Origin: Candidatus Gastranaerophilales bacterium
GTDB lineage: Bacteria > Cyanobacteriota > Vampirovibrionia > Gastranaerophilales > Gastranaerophilaceae
Assembly (NCBI GenBank): GCA_900766355.1
Contig: CAAFVD010000023.1
Span: 50,737 to 114,736 of the forward strand
Length of the DNA stretch: 64,000 nucleotides
Direction of reading: 5' to 3'
The first letter of the stretch is position 1, and each line of letters starts with the position of its first letter. Positions 44,084 through 53,907 of this stretch are shown one piece after another. A program made the translations under genes and the position numbers. The notes under the pieces are model-generated. The model saw nothing but the letters and a program-made list of their open reading frames with translations. It did no database searches and was not told where the DNA came from.

Positions 44084-45326
44084 TCAAATCCTTAAATGTT
44101 TTTGGATTTGTAATGTGTGAAATAATTGAGCGCATTACATCTTGTCCCAAACTTCCTACTTCAGGACCCCAAAATTCTCTTTTACGAGCGTGAGTTGCTG
44201 CAAATTTTTTGCATTTATAAACAAGCATATTAATCGGAGTTTTCTTTTCAGGAGCTTTTACAGTTGCTGAAACATTTTCAGGGTGTAGCATTTTTTGGAA
44301 GATAGCATCTTCTAGTTTTTTATTTTCAGGAACTTTTACATTAGTACCCAAATGCTTGTTAGCAAGGTTTGTAAACGCATACATAAATTCTTCAAACTTT
44401 GTTCCTTTTGCTTCTTCAGGGACCTTCATACCATGTTTTTTAATTTGTACAGCCCAGTCAGCAAGATGGTGGAAATTAATTCCACTACCTACAAAGTGTT
44501 GCATAGCGTGGAAGGAAATAAACACATTGTTAAATTCTTTTGAAGGAACAAGAACCTTTGTACCATGAGGTAGTATTTCTTGATGAGGGTTGATTACTTT
44601 CAAAAGATAGTTATTCATTTTTTTATGTAGAGATGATACTTCAACATTTAACAATGCTCTGTGGTTTTCGATTGGCATACCTTTGTATCTGATTTCACTA
44701 TGCTTTGGCCCATGGCTCAAATCTACATCCATATTAGATTTACCTGCAAGTTTATCTACAAATAATGACATATTATTTTTAGGATCAGCAGGGTTTGTAT
44801 CATGTTTAAAATTAAACACATCAATATCGCCACCAAATCTACCTTGAGGGTTTGGATAATTCATCGAAAATCCTACTCCCTTCATTTGAACAGTATCAAC
44901 ACCTTTTGATGCTGTCATTTCTGTAAATTTCTTTAATATAGCTTCTTGTTTAGTATGATAATCTTTTGTAAATTGTGCATTTATTTCCATATTAGCTTTT
45001 ACATCATCAGGAACTTTGATGTCGGGAGTATTTTTAATCCCCTCATATACTAATGGCATAACTGCGTTATCGTGTGACATATTATACATTCTTACCCAAT
45101 CTTCATAAGAACGTCCAACAAAAAGTTTTGGGTCAGTTTTTTCACCATTCAATCCACTTTTCATAAGTGATAATAACATTTTGGCAGGAATAACATTCTT
45201 ATCTGTTACCTCTCCAACTTTTTGAATAGAATCAACTGATTGCATATTGATTGTATATGGTTTTTGAGGATTTAATTTAATATTAGAAATCATTGGGGAA
45301 TAAAAATTTGGGGATATAGTATTCAT
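44070..45326 (-). CDS. nucleotidyltransferase-like protein (NTP_transf_5 type)
   Basis: 418 residues. VDTVQMKGVGFSMNYPNP followed by RFGGDIDVFNF matches the lKG...Yp...R..gDIDl pattern of the uncharacterised nucleotidyltransferase family, with the two acidic metal residues of the polymerase-beta fold. HAMQHFVGSGINFHHLADW in the middle is also like that family. The N-terminus begins with a loose, proline-rich stretch (ISPNFYSPMIS). Members often lie in surface-glycan or peptide loci. The substrate is unknown. Confidence 0.7.
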   Translation of the reverse strand: MNTISPNFYSPMISNIKLNPQKPYTINMQSVDSIQKVGEVTDKNVIPAKMLLSLMKSGLNGEKTDPKLFVGRSYEDWVRMYNMSHDNAVMPLVYEGIKNTPDIKVPDDVKANMEINAQFTKDYHTKQEAILKKFTEMTASKGVDTVQMKGVGFSMNYPNPQGRFGGDIDVFNFKHDTNPADPKNNMSLFVDKLAGKSNMDVDLSHGPKHSEIRYKGMPIENHRALLNVEVSSLHKKMNNYLLKVINPHQEILPHGTKVLVPSKEFNNVFISFHAMQHFVGSGINFHHLADWAVQIKKHGMKVPEEAKGTKFEEFMYAFTNLANKHLGTNVKVPENKKLEDAIFQKMLHPENVSATVKAPEKKTPINMLVYKCKKFAATHARKREFWGPEVGSLGQDVMRSIISHITNPKTFKDLITKV

Positions 45327-45517
45327 ATATAAAAACTCCTTACTTTTACATGAAAAACAGTAAAAATATTTTTTGCTATTTGCTCGTAATATAAGTTTAT
45401 ATAAAAATTTTTATCTCTAATAACATATTGTAAAGTTTATCAAACCTGTATGGATTAAACTATTATATGCGTGATAAAATGTTTTTGTTACTTTAAATCA
45501 AGGAAAGAGGAATTGGA

Positions 45518-46801
45518 ATGAACTCAGTTTTGGAAAAAGAATCAAGCGTTTTAGAGCGCAGTGATATTAAAGATATAAATCTTGCTGAACAGGGTAAGAA
45601 TAATATTGAATGGGCATTAAAAGACATGCCTGTATTAAGAAAAATTGAAGAAAGATTTATCAAGGAACAACCATTTAAAGGTTTAAAATTATCAGCTTGT
45701 GTACATATTACAAAAGAAACTGCTGCATTGTGTACTGTTATGAAAGCTGGTGGTGCTGATGCTATTTTAGTTGCATCAAATCCTTTATCAACTCAAGATG
45801 ACGTTGCAGCTGCCCTTGTTAAATATTGGGGAATTCCTGTACAAGGATATGCTGGTGAATCTGTAGAAACATATAGAAAACATGTTAATGCAGCATTAGA
45901 CCATAATCCTGATATTGTTATTGATGATGGTTGTGATATTGTTGCAACAATTCATGCTGAAAGACCTGAACTTGCAAAGAAAATTATAGGTTCAACAGAA
46001 GAAACAACAACTGGTATTATAAGACTACAAGCTTTAGAAAATGAAGGCAAACTAGCATTTCCTGCAGTTGGTGTTAACACAAGTTTAACAAAACATTTAT
46101 ATGATAACAGATATGGTACTGGACAAAGTTCTATGGATGGTATTATAAGAGCAACAAATATTTTGTTAGCTGGTAAAACTGTTGTTATTTCTGGTTATGG
46201 CTGGTGTGGTCGTGGTTGTGCTTTAAGAGCGAAAGCATTAGGTGCTAATGTTATTGTTTGTGAAGTTGACCCTCTAAAAGCTTTAGAAGCTGCTATGGAA
46301 GGTTACAGAGTAATGCCTATAGCTGAGGCAGCAAAAGAAGGCGATGTATTCTTAACAGTAACAGGTGATAAACATGTTGTTGATGTAGAACATATATTAA
46401 CAATGAAAGACGGAGCATTTTTAGCTAACGCAGGTCATTTTGACCACGAAGTTAATGTTCCAGATTTGAAAAAACGTGCTTTAGAAATCAAGAGAATTAG
46501 ACCATTTATGGACGAATATAAACTTGAAAATGGTAAATCAGTATATGTTTTAGCTGAAGGTAGATTGGTAAATCTTGTAGCAGCTGAAGGACACCCTGCA
46601 TCTGTAATGGATATGAGTTTTGCTAACCAAGCTTTAGGTATTGAATATATTGTTAAAAATCAAGGTAAATTAGAGAAAAAATTACACACATTACCTGAAG
46701 AAGTTGATATGAAAATTGCTTCATTAAAGCTTGAATCAATGGGTATTCAAATAGATACCTTAACTCCTGAACAAGAAGAATACTTGAACAGTTGGAAATA
46801 A
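45518..46801 (+). CDS. ahcY: S-adenosylhomocysteine hydrolase
   Basis: 427 residues. Features are CVHITKETAALCTVMKAGGA, STEETTTGIIRL, the NAD-binding SGYGWCGRGCALRAKALGA and C-terminal MDMSFANQAL. It splits SAH to adenosine and homocysteine, clearing the product of SAM-dependent methylation. The archaeal and thermophile-like length (about 420) lacks the insertion of plant and some bacterial enzymes. AAAGAGG lies before the start, and a terminator follows. Confidence 0.95.
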   Translation: MNSVLEKESSVLERSDIKDINLAEQGKNNIEWALKDMPVLRKIEERFIKEQPFKGLKLSACVHITKETAALCTVMKAGGADAILVASNPLSTQDDVAAALVKYWGIPVQGYAGESVETYRKHVNAALDHNPDIVIDDGCDIVATIHAERPELAKKIIGSTEETTTGIIRLQALENEGKLAFPAVGVNTSLTKHLYDNRYGTGQSSMDGIIRATNILLAGKTVVISGYGWCGRGCALRAKALGANVIVCEVDPLKALEAAMEGYRVMPIAEAAKEGDVFLTVTGDKHVVDVEHILTMKDGAFLANAGHFDHEVNVPDLKKRALEIKRIRPFMDEYKLENGKSVYVLAEGRLVNLVAAEGHPASVMDMSFANQALGIEYIVKNQGKLEKKLHTLPEEVDMKIASLKLESMGIQIDTLTPEQEEYLNSWK

Positions 46802-46825
46802 ATTATTAATAGGATTTATTAATAT

Positions 46826-46858
46826 AAAACCCGATTTGAATTATCAAATCGGGTTTTT
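46826..46858 (+). terminator. ahcY terminator
   Basis: AAACCCGATTTGA and TCAAATCGGGTTT pair perfectly around ATTA and end in Ts. It is symmetric enough to serve the convergent gene too. Confidence 0.9.
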
Positions 46859-46911
46859 AAATATGCAATAAAAAATTAAATTTGAAAAATTTTTATTTTT
46901 CTAAATTTTCT

Positions 46912-47343
46912 TTATTTAGTAGTGCATTTTGGACAATTGCATTTTTGAACAGTTTCTTTTGCTTTTGTACAAGTAGGACAAGTACAATCTTTTGTTGTTG
47001 TACATTTGTCACATTTGCAATTGTTTATTTGAGCTTTAGCTTTTTCACATTTTTTGCAAGTACAACCGTTTGCTGAACATTGAGGGCATTTGCAATTTGT
47101 TAATTGAGCCTTTGCTTTTTCGCATTTAGGACAAGTACAATCTTTTGTTGTTTTGCATTTGTCACAATTACATTTTTGAACTGCAGCTTTAGCTTGTTCA
47201 CATTTAGGGCATGTACAATCTTTTACAACTGTTTTTTCTGCAGTAACTTGAGGTGCAACAGGACATGCTTTTTGACAAGGTTTTGCCATAACAGCTGTTC
47301 CTACTAAACCTACAGCTAATAAAGTTAACAAGAGTTTTTTCAT
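46912..47343 (-). CDS. exported cysteine-rich repeat protein (eight CxCxxC motifs)
   Basis: 143 residues with a Sec signal peptide (MKKLLLTLLAVGLVGTAVMA). The mature protein holds 26 cysteines: a pair at KPCQKAC, then four tandem units of 25-26 residues, each with two CxCxxC motifs (DCTCPKC, KCNCDKC, DCTCPKC, NCKCPQC, GCTCKKC, NCKCDKC, DCTCPTC, KCNCPKC). Between them runs a helix-like E-K-A-K-A segment. Metal binding outside the cytoplasm is the obvious inference, as in metallothioneins, but I know no family with this layout. It is convergent with ahcY. Confidence 0.75.
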   Translation of the reverse strand: MKKLLLTLLAVGLVGTAVMAKPCQKACPVAPQVTAEKTVVKDCTCPKCEQAKAAVQKCNCDKCKTTKDCTCPKCEKAKAQLTNCKCPQCSANGCTCKKCEKAKAQINNCKCDKCTTTKDCTCPTCTKAKETVQKCNCPKCTTK

Positions 47344-47529
47344 AATCTATTCTCCTTTCTGTATTTCAACATGAATATATAACTTTAAACTCAATTTGTA
47401 AATAGGTATTTTTAATTAAGTTGATAAGAGATAAACAGACAAATAATATAACTGTTTCTTATTCACTAAACAACCTACATGATTAAAAAAAGATTAATAA
47501 TATAAATTCTATAAAAAATTGTATTATTA

Positions 47530-47555
47530 TATAATTAGTTAGAGGTTGTTCTAAC
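47530..47555 (+). promoter_or_regulatory. dnaJ-like gene promoter with overlapping palindromes
   Basis: TATAAT at 47530-47535 is followed by GTTAGA-GGTTGT-TCTAAC (47538-47555), a 6-bp inverted repeat over the probable start site. It overlaps GTTGTT-CT-AACAAC. It is not the CIRCE sequence. Confidence 0.4.
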
Positions 47556-47591
47556 AACATTTTTATACCCAAACAAGAATGGAAAAATATT

Positions 47592-48635
47592 ATGCAATAT
47601 AAAGATTATTATGAAATTTTAGGCGTAAAACGGGAAGCATCTGAACAAGAAATTAAATCAGCATACAGAAAACTTGCTCGTAAATATCACCCTGATGTTA
47701 ATAAAACTAAAGAGGCTGAATCAAAATTTAAAGATATTAACGAAGCTTATGAGGTTTTGGGCGATAAAGAAAAACGTCAAAGATATGATAGTTTAGGTTC
47801 AAACTGGCAAAACGGTGCAAACTATACTCCACCTCCAGGATTTGAACAATTTAATTTTAACTTCAATCAAGGTGGAGGTGCACAAAGCTTCGACTTTGGT
47901 GGCGGAGCTGGTGGTTTCTCTGACTTTTTCTCATCATTGTTCGGAGATTTCATGAGTGGGCAAGGTGCAAGCTCTGCAGGTGGTTTTTCAGGCTTTGATT
48001 TTGGTGGTGGTAGAACAAAACAAACTCGTCAAACAAGACAATCGACTCAACCTAAATCAGAGGATTTGGATATTACAAAAACTTTAAATGTATCGGTAAA
48101 AGATTTAATAAGTTCAAATCCTGTAACAGTAAAATTTAATGATATATCTAAATGTACTCAATGTCCGTCTAATGGTGGATTCTGCACACATTGTTCAGGT
48201 ACAGGTTTTGTTACAACACCAAAGAGTGTTAAAGTTAAACTCCCTAAAAATGTATCCGAAGGTCAAAAAATAAGATTGAAAAATGAAGGTAAGATTGATT
48301 CTTACGGTCGCAAGGGTGATTTGTATTTAGTTATCCATATCAAAGATTCTGAATATGAAATTGATGGTTCAACACTTGTAAAAGAAGTTGAAATTACTCC
48401 ATATCAAGCTGTGTTAGGTTGTCAAAAAGAAATCATGACTCCGCATGGCAAAGTAAATATTAAAATTCCTCCAAAAGTTTCTTCTGGTCAATCTTTGCGT
48501 TTGAAAAAGCTAGGTTTACCTGATAAAAACGGTAGTTTGGGTGAATTGAAAGCAAAAATAAAAATTGTTATTCCAAAAGATTTAACTGAAAAAGAAATAG
48601 ATTTATACAAACAACTTGCTGAATTAAGAGGCTAA
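47592..48635 (+). CDS. dnaJ: DnaJ/Hsp40 co-chaperone with a single zinc centre
   Basis: 347 residues. The J-domain is complete, with HPD at 33-35. A Gly/Phe-rich linker (about 75-150) follows, then a beta-sandwich C-terminal part. Only one zinc site is present (Cys188, Cys191, Cys198, Cys201 in CTQCPSNGGFCTHCSGTG) where type I DnaJ has four CxxCxGxG motifs forming two sites. It is thus between DnaJ and CbpA in layout. It would stimulate DnaK ATPase. No dnaK or grpE is adjacent. Confidence 0.88.
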   Translation: MQYKDYYEILGVKREASEQEIKSAYRKLARKYHPDVNKTKEAESKFKDINEAYEVLGDKEKRQRYDSLGSNWQNGANYTPPPGFEQFNFNFNQGGGAQSFDFGGGAGGFSDFFSSLFGDFMSGQGASSAGGFSGFDFGGGRTKQTRQTRQSTQPKSEDLDITKTLNVSVKDLISSNPVTVKFNDISKCTQCPSNGGFCTHCSGTGFVTTPKSVKVKLPKNVSEGQKIRLKNEGKIDSYGRKGDLYLVIHIKDSEYEIDGSTLVKEVEITPYQAVLGCQKEIMTPHGKVNIKIPPKVSSGQSLRLKKLGLPDKNGSLGELKAKIKIVIPKDLTEKEIDLYKQLAELRG

Positions 48636-48762
48636 GATGTACTGATAATTTATTATTCAGCTTTTAATTAAAAATTTTTATTAATTGCTTGTAACGTAGT
48701 TTTGTTTGTACTACTATGAATTTGTTAAAAGATTATTTACGATAAGAAGGAGTTTAAAAATT

Positions 48763-49767
48763 ATGGTAAATGTTGCAATTAACGGATTCGGTAGAATCGG
48801 TAGAAACACTTTAAGAGCTGCAATTGCAGAAGGTATTTTTGACAAAATTAACTATGTAGCAATCAATGACCCTGGTTTGAAACCTGCTGATGCTGCTAGA
48901 ATTTTCAAATATGACTCTGTAATGGGTAAATTCAATGGTACAGTAGAAGCTTATGATGAAGGTATCATCGTAAACGGTAAGAAAATTAAATTCTTTGCAG
49001 AAAAAGATCCTGCACAATTACCTTGGAAAGATTTAGGTGTTGAAGTTGTTGTTGAATCAACAGGTTTCTTCACAGATGCTACAAAAGCTCATGCTCACAT
49101 TGATGCTGGTGCTAAAAAAGTTATCATTTCTGCTCCTGCTTCAAACGAAGATAAAACTATCGTTTTAGGCGTTAACGAAAATGAATATGATCCAGCAAAA
49201 CACAATGTTATTTCTATGGCATCTTGTACAACTAACTGCTTAGCTCCAGTTGCTAAAGCTATCAACGAAAAATTCGGTATCGTTAAAGGTTTAATGACAA
49301 CAGTTCACTCATATACTGGTGACCAAAGAATCTTAGATGCTGGACACAAAGATCCTCGTAGAGCTAGAGCTGGTGCTATAAACATCGTTCCTACAAAAAC
49401 AGGTGCTGCTAAAGCTGTTGCATTAGTTCTTCCTGAATTAAAAGGAAAATTAGATGGTTTCGCTATGCGTGTTCCTACTCCAGACGTTTCTCTAGTTGAC
49501 GTTGTATTCGAAACAGAAAAGAAAGTTACTGTTGAAGAAGTAAACGCAGCATTAAAAGAAGCAGCTGATGGACACGTACTTTGCTACACTGAAGAACCAC
49601 TTGTATCTTCTGATTACATTGGTTCTCACCAATCATCAACTGTTGATGCTCTATTAACAAGAGTTATGGGCGACAACATGGTTAAAGTTATTTCTTGGTA
49701 TGATAACGAATGTGGTTATTCTACAAGATTAGCTGAAACTACATTAATGGTTGCTGAAAAATTATAA
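48763..49767 (+). CDS. gap: glyceraldehyde-3-phosphate dehydrogenase
   Basis: 334 residues. GFGRIGRN is the NAD-binding start; catalytic Cys155 lies in SMASCTTNC. The segment AINDPG carries an Asp suited to NAD rather than NADP. NAGHKDPRRARAGAINIVPT-like and SWYDNECGYS stretches are canonical. It oxidises G3P to 1,3-bisphosphoglycerate in glycolysis. AAGGAG lies before ATG 48763; a 19-codon longer frame is rejected. A strong terminator follows. Confidence 0.96.
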   Translation: MVNVAINGFGRIGRNTLRAAIAEGIFDKINYVAINDPGLKPADAARIFKYDSVMGKFNGTVEAYDEGIIVNGKKIKFFAEKDPAQLPWKDLGVEVVVESTGFFTDATKAHAHIDAGAKKVIISAPASNEDKTIVLGVNENEYDPAKHNVISMASCTTNCLAPVAKAINEKFGIVKGLMTTVHSYTGDQRILDAGHKDPRRARAGAINIVPTKTGAAKAVALVLPELKGKLDGFAMRVPTPDVSLVDVVFETEKKVTVEEVNAALKEAADGHVLCYTEEPLVSSDYIGSHQSSTVDALLTRVMGDNMVKVISWYDNECGYSTRLAETTLMVAEKL

Positions 49768-49792
49768 TTTGAATTTTCAAGTTTATAATACA

Positions 49793-49833
49793 GATAACGA
49801 GGATTGATTAACTTCAATCCTCGTTATTTTTTT
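49793..49833 (+). terminator. gap terminator
   Basis: ATAACGAGGATTGA and TCAATCCTCGTTAT pair, followed by seven Ts. Confidence 0.92.
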
Positions 49834-49835
49834 GA

Positions 49836-50045
49836 TATTTTTGGTCTTTCAGACGGAGTCGCTTTTGATGGCAAAAGCAACGCAAAACCACCGACACGCC
49901 TTTCGTTCATATCAAACAATAAACTCGTTACCAGTCGAATAACTCGTTGTTTTACAACTCAAACAAATTCGGCTTTTGACTCAATACTCGTTTTGTTTGA
50001 TTGTTCTCTTTCAGGCTATTGTCGGATTTTTAACTTTTTATTTTT
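49836..50045. repeat. GC-richer repeat block containing spurious open frames
   Basis: About 210 bp of different composition between gap and the helicase. It has palindromic ACTCGTT and CAAACAA elements. On the minus strand a broken frame reads NERRVGGFALLLPSKATPS, a sequence style I associate with dispersed repeats in gut bacteria. A plus-strand frame starts inside the gap terminator and is not taken as a gene. Confidence 0.45.
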
Positions 50046-50063
50046 ATAACTTATAAATTTTTA

Positions 50064-53000
50064 TTAACCCAACAAATTCTCAAAAATAATACTAATGTCA
50101 TTATCTTGCATTTTATTAAAATATTTTGATTTTTGTGACACCGTAATATATAATCTGCGTTTTGCTCGAGTTATTGCAACATATAACAATCTGAAATTCT
50201 CTGCAATATTAAATTCTTTTAGTTCAATTTCAGATTTTTTTTGATAATTTGGATTAATAGCTTTTACGTTTTCCATAAACAAAGAAGAAGATTTTAGCTT
50301 CATTTTTTCAATATCTAATGATAAATTTTTTTCTGTTAGTTCAGGAATAAATACATAATCAAACTCATCACCTTTTGATTTGTGCATTGTCATAATTTGG
50401 ATAGTACCTGTTTGTTCTACTGCTGAATCCTCTTCTGCAAAGAATTTGAACCCACTTAGTGAAGGTTTTTTAGCCAATTCACCAAGTTTTTGGATTAGTA
50501 ATGATAAATCATTCTTTACGTTTAATCTCGCAACAAGTGTTGAAATAAGATAAACATTAGAAATTTCTAAATCCGTATTGTAATAGTACAAACCAATTTT
50601 TGAAACTAATTCTTGTACAGGGAGAGTGGAATTGAATAACCAATAATTTATATCCCAAAGAAACTGTGATAATTCGCCTGCATCATCAGGATTAATCGTT
50701 ATAAAATCTGTTTCACAATTTTCTATTTTGCAAGCAAAATTCTTTTTATAAAATCCTTGTTCGTATAAAACCTGATATGTATCTGCTAAATTCCCGTTAC
50801 TAAAAGGATTTTCTATCGCTTTTAATATTGCAAATATTGTTTTGAAAATGGCTTTTTTGCCTAATGATTCACTTCTTGTGATAACTTTGAATCCAGCATT
50901 ATTAATAAAACTTTCCCATTCCGAAACCTGAAAGTTGTTCCTTAATAAAATTCCAACAGTTGCATTTGGTTTTTTAGTCAAAAGTTTTTTTATCTCAGAT
51001 AAAATAAAATTCTTTTCTTCTTGTCCAGTTTCAAAAACTTCACTAATAACTGCATTTTTTTCAACAGGATTTTTACCATCAACGGCTTTCATCATCATAT
51101 TATAAAAAGATTTGCCACCATAATTAACGAGTTTGTTCGCTAATCTCCAAACATCTTCTGTACATCTTTGCGAACGATTCATCATAACTTTATCAGAATT
51201 GTTAATAAATTTATAAAACCCTTCGACATCAGCATTAGTGAATGTTGTTGTAATAGCTTGATTTATATCGCCACATCTAATTATATTTTGATATTTGCCT
51301 GATAATAAATTTAGCAATCTTTGTTGAATCTCAGAAGAATCTTGTGCCTCATCTTCGATAATAAATTGACAAATATTTTGATAATAATTCAATATATCAG
51401 GATTTTCTTCTAATAATTTGACAGCAGAAACAAGAATGTCATCATAATCTATCAAATTATTTTCTCCAAGTTTTATTTGATAATCTTGATAAAATTTAAT
51501 AAAGCGTCTTACTTTTGGGTGAATATCTTTCATATTGATATCCTTTGGTACACCACCAGATAGTTTAAGAACAGAAATTGCTCTTGTAAAATCGTCAACA
51601 TCGTTTTTATCAATAGAACCTGATATTGCACCAATAATTTTCATTTTTAGTGAGTCATCGCAAATATCAAATTCAGGGTCAAGTCCAAGACGTTCGTAGT
51701 TAGAATTTTCTTTTAGTATTCTTAAAGCAAGTCCATGAATTGTTGTAATGTTAGGGAGTTTTGTATTCTCAGGGTTAATATTTTTTATTCTGTCTTTAAA
51801 ATTTCTCGCTGCTGATTCCATATACGTTAATACATATATATTTTCAGGGTGAACTTTATTCTCCATAAGTTTTAGGATTAGTGCTAAAAGAATAGTAGTT
51901 TTACCTGCTCCAGGAACTGCAGAAATTGCCATTTTCCCCCGTTTATATTCAAGTACAGGTTTTTGGTCATCTCGTGGAATAATATGAAACGATGTTGAAG
52001 AAGCTTCGTTAGGTTCTTCGCATATAAGATATGTTTCTATACCACCAAAATTTTCAACACCTTGTGAATCAAAAATTGAAGATAGAGCGTAGACATAATC
52101 AGTACAAAGGTTTAATTTCCGCATTATTTTTGCAGTTTTGTCTTTTGCTAAATTGATATCATCTTCAATTGTGTATTCTTTTTTTTGCCAACATTTTTGG
52201 AACACCCAAGAATTGTACAAAGGCCCTATATCTGATTTTGTCCAAAGATTTGATGACACATCAAGCCATATCTGGTATTTAGAAACAATTTTGTTATCAA
52301 TAACTTTTTGTGGTGTAGAAATTAGTAAATCGTTTTCTTCAATATTTATAACTGAATACGGTTGTTCAGAAATAATAGAATTTTCTAGCTGGATAATAAT
52401 ATCTTCCGTTCTGGAATAAGAAAAAACTTTTTCAAAATCTTGTATTTGTTTTAAAAAGAAGTTAAATTTGCGTATTCTCTCAGGTGGAATATAATCAACA
52501 AGAGTTTCATATACATAAAAAATTTTCTCAGAAAGTAACGATTCATCTTGTTTTAGATGTTCAAGGACAGTTAGAAATTTATCATATTTTTCTTTGTACT
52601 CACCAGATAAAACCTTCATATTTTTAATAGGAATATTTAAAAAATCTGAAAAAATACCTCGTTTATCAAACTCATTAATAGGTAGGTTTATACCCATTTT
52701 TATTATATTAATGATAGATTTTATGAATGTGTCGTCTAAAAGTTTTTCGCTACCCGATATGAATTTTAGATTATAATTTGATAATTTTTGTGTAATAGAA
52801 AATTTTAAAATATCATCAACGATTGGTGAAACAATTGTGATGTCACAAGGTTTTGTGCCAGATTCAATCAAGCTTTTTATTTTTTTGTAGCAAGCATCAA
52901 TCATATCTGCACGTTTAGAATATGATGTGTAATTAAGGTTTTGAAGAATATTTTTTTCATCTAGTTTTATATTTTTGTATAAAAGTAAAGCATCTTGATT

Positions 53001-53798
53001 CGCATTTGAGTTTAATGTTTTGGGCAATTCTTTGAAGATTTTATACAAATTTGTTTCAAACTGAGTATCGGCTGACAAATATCCAGCACGTGAGTTTCCA
53101 GGAGAATCGAACCCGATATAATAATCCTTCAAATCCAATGTTTTAAGAAATTCATATCCAGCAGGTGTTATTTCATCAGCATCATCTATAATTAAGTAAT
53201 CAATAGAATTGAAACAATCAGTATTTTGATAGATATATTTGAACAATGGCATTTGTCTAAGATAATCAAAACTTCGATACGAAAGGGTATGAGCCATTAG
53301 AGATTTGATAATTTTATGAGCGTCTTCTCCAAAAGATTCTTTTAGAAGTTCTGATTTTTCTTGAATTTCATCTTCTGTAAGATTGTTCTGAAGGATTAGT
53401 GAATATCTCCTAAAAATTTGGTGTAAGAGTGATTTTTTAGAATTATAACCTTTTACATCTGTTTTTTTTAAAATATCCTTTAATATTAATTGCGAAACTT
53501 CTAGTCCAACAAGATTTGGCAAAATAAAATGTTTTTTTGCGGGAACAAGGTTTTCAAGAACATTCCAATTGTCAGCAATAGTGTTATATATCAAGCCATG
53601 AAAAGTATGAATATTTAATTTCTCAATAGCTGGAATAGTTATTAATTTTAGTGCAGAATTAATAAACCTGTTTTTATCGCTAGGAGTTTGTAAAACAACC
53701 AAAACAGAATAAGTTGATACTCCTGAATTTATTAATTCAGCGTATTTTTTTACCAATATATCAAATTTTTCTGATTTAACATCTCCTTTGATTAACAT
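50064..53798 (-). CDS. double-length UvrD/Rep-type (SF1) helicase with inactive N-terminal half
   Basis: 1244 residues. The C-terminal half (from about 610) is an active-looking SF1A helicase: Walker A VPGAGKTT (about 628), QFIIEDEAQDSSE (about 815), TMHKSKGDEFDYVF (about 1135) and LLYVAITRAKRRLY (about 1205). The N-terminal half repeats the fold in degenerate form: TFHGLI (65-70) and LIIDDADEI (202-210) are present, but the Walker A position reads GDVKSEKFD with no GKT. This is like an AddB/AddA pair fused in one chain. No nuclease motif is seen. It may act in recombination or repair. It is monocistronic. Confidence 0.8.
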   Translation of the reverse strand: MLIKGDVKSEKFDILVKKYAELINSGVSTYSVLVVLQTPSDKNRFINSALKLITIPAIEKLNIHTFHGLIYNTIADNWNVLENLVPAKKHFILPNLVGLEVSQLILKDILKKTDVKGYNSKKSLLHQIFRRYSLILQNNLTEDEIQEKSELLKESFGEDAHKIIKSLMAHTLSYRSFDYLRQMPLFKYIYQNTDCFNSIDYLIIDDADEITPAGYEFLKTLDLKDYYIGFDSPGNSRAGYLSADTQFETNLYKIFKELPKTLNSNANQDALLLYKNIKLDEKNILQNLNYTSYSKRADMIDACYKKIKSLIESGTKPCDITIVSPIVDDILKFSITQKLSNYNLKFISGSEKLLDDTFIKSIINIIKMGINLPINEFDKRGIFSDFLNIPIKNMKVLSGEYKEKYDKFLTVLEHLKQDESLLSEKIFYVYETLVDYIPPERIRKFNFFLKQIQDFEKVFSYSRTEDIIIQLENSIISEQPYSVINIEENDLLISTPQKVIDNKIVSKYQIWLDVSSNLWTKSDIGPLYNSWVFQKCWQKKEYTIEDDINLAKDKTAKIMRKLNLCTDYVYALSSIFDSQGVENFGGIETYLICEEPNEASSTSFHIIPRDDQKPVLEYKRGKMAISAVPGAGKTTILLALILKLMENKVHPENIYVLTYMESAARNFKDRIKNINPENTKLPNITTIHGLALRILKENSNYERLGLDPEFDICDDSLKMKIIGAISGSIDKNDVDDFTRAISVLKLSGGVPKDINMKDIHPKVRRFIKFYQDYQIKLGENNLIDYDDILVSAVKLLEENPDILNYYQNICQFIIEDEAQDSSEIQQRLLNLLSGKYQNIIRCGDINQAITTTFTNADVEGFYKFINNSDKVMMNRSQRCTEDVWRLANKLVNYGGKSFYNMMMKAVDGKNPVEKNAVISEVFETGQEEKNFILSEIKKLLTKKPNATVGILLRNNFQVSEWESFINNAGFKVITRSESLGKKAIFKTIFAILKAIENPFSNGNLADTYQVLYEQGFYKKNFACKIENCETDFITINPDDAGELSQFLWDINYWLFNSTLPVQELVSKIGLYYYNTDLEISNVYLISTLVARLNVKNDLSLLIQKLGELAKKPSLSGFKFFAEEDSAVEQTGTIQIMTMHKSKGDEFDYVFIPELTEKNLSLDIEKMKLKSSSLFMENVKAINPNYQKKSEIELKEFNIAENFRLLYVAITRAKRRLYITVSQKSKYFNKMQDNDISIIFENLLG

Positions 53799-53907
53799 AT
53801 TGTTAAAAATCCCTCATAACACTTGCAAAAAATCAAATCTTTTACTAGTATAATTATACTATATAAATTATATGGAACTTTTAAAAAAGATGTAAGGAGA
53901 AGGAATT

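Noticed and set aside
46912..47343. Ferredoxin or polyferredoxin
   Set aside because: The motif is CxCxxC, not CxxCxxCxxxC, and there is a signal peptide.
49804..50049. 81-codon plus-strand open frame after gap
   Set aside because: Its start lies inside the gap terminator stem and the rest is the repeat block; no Shine-Dalgarno.
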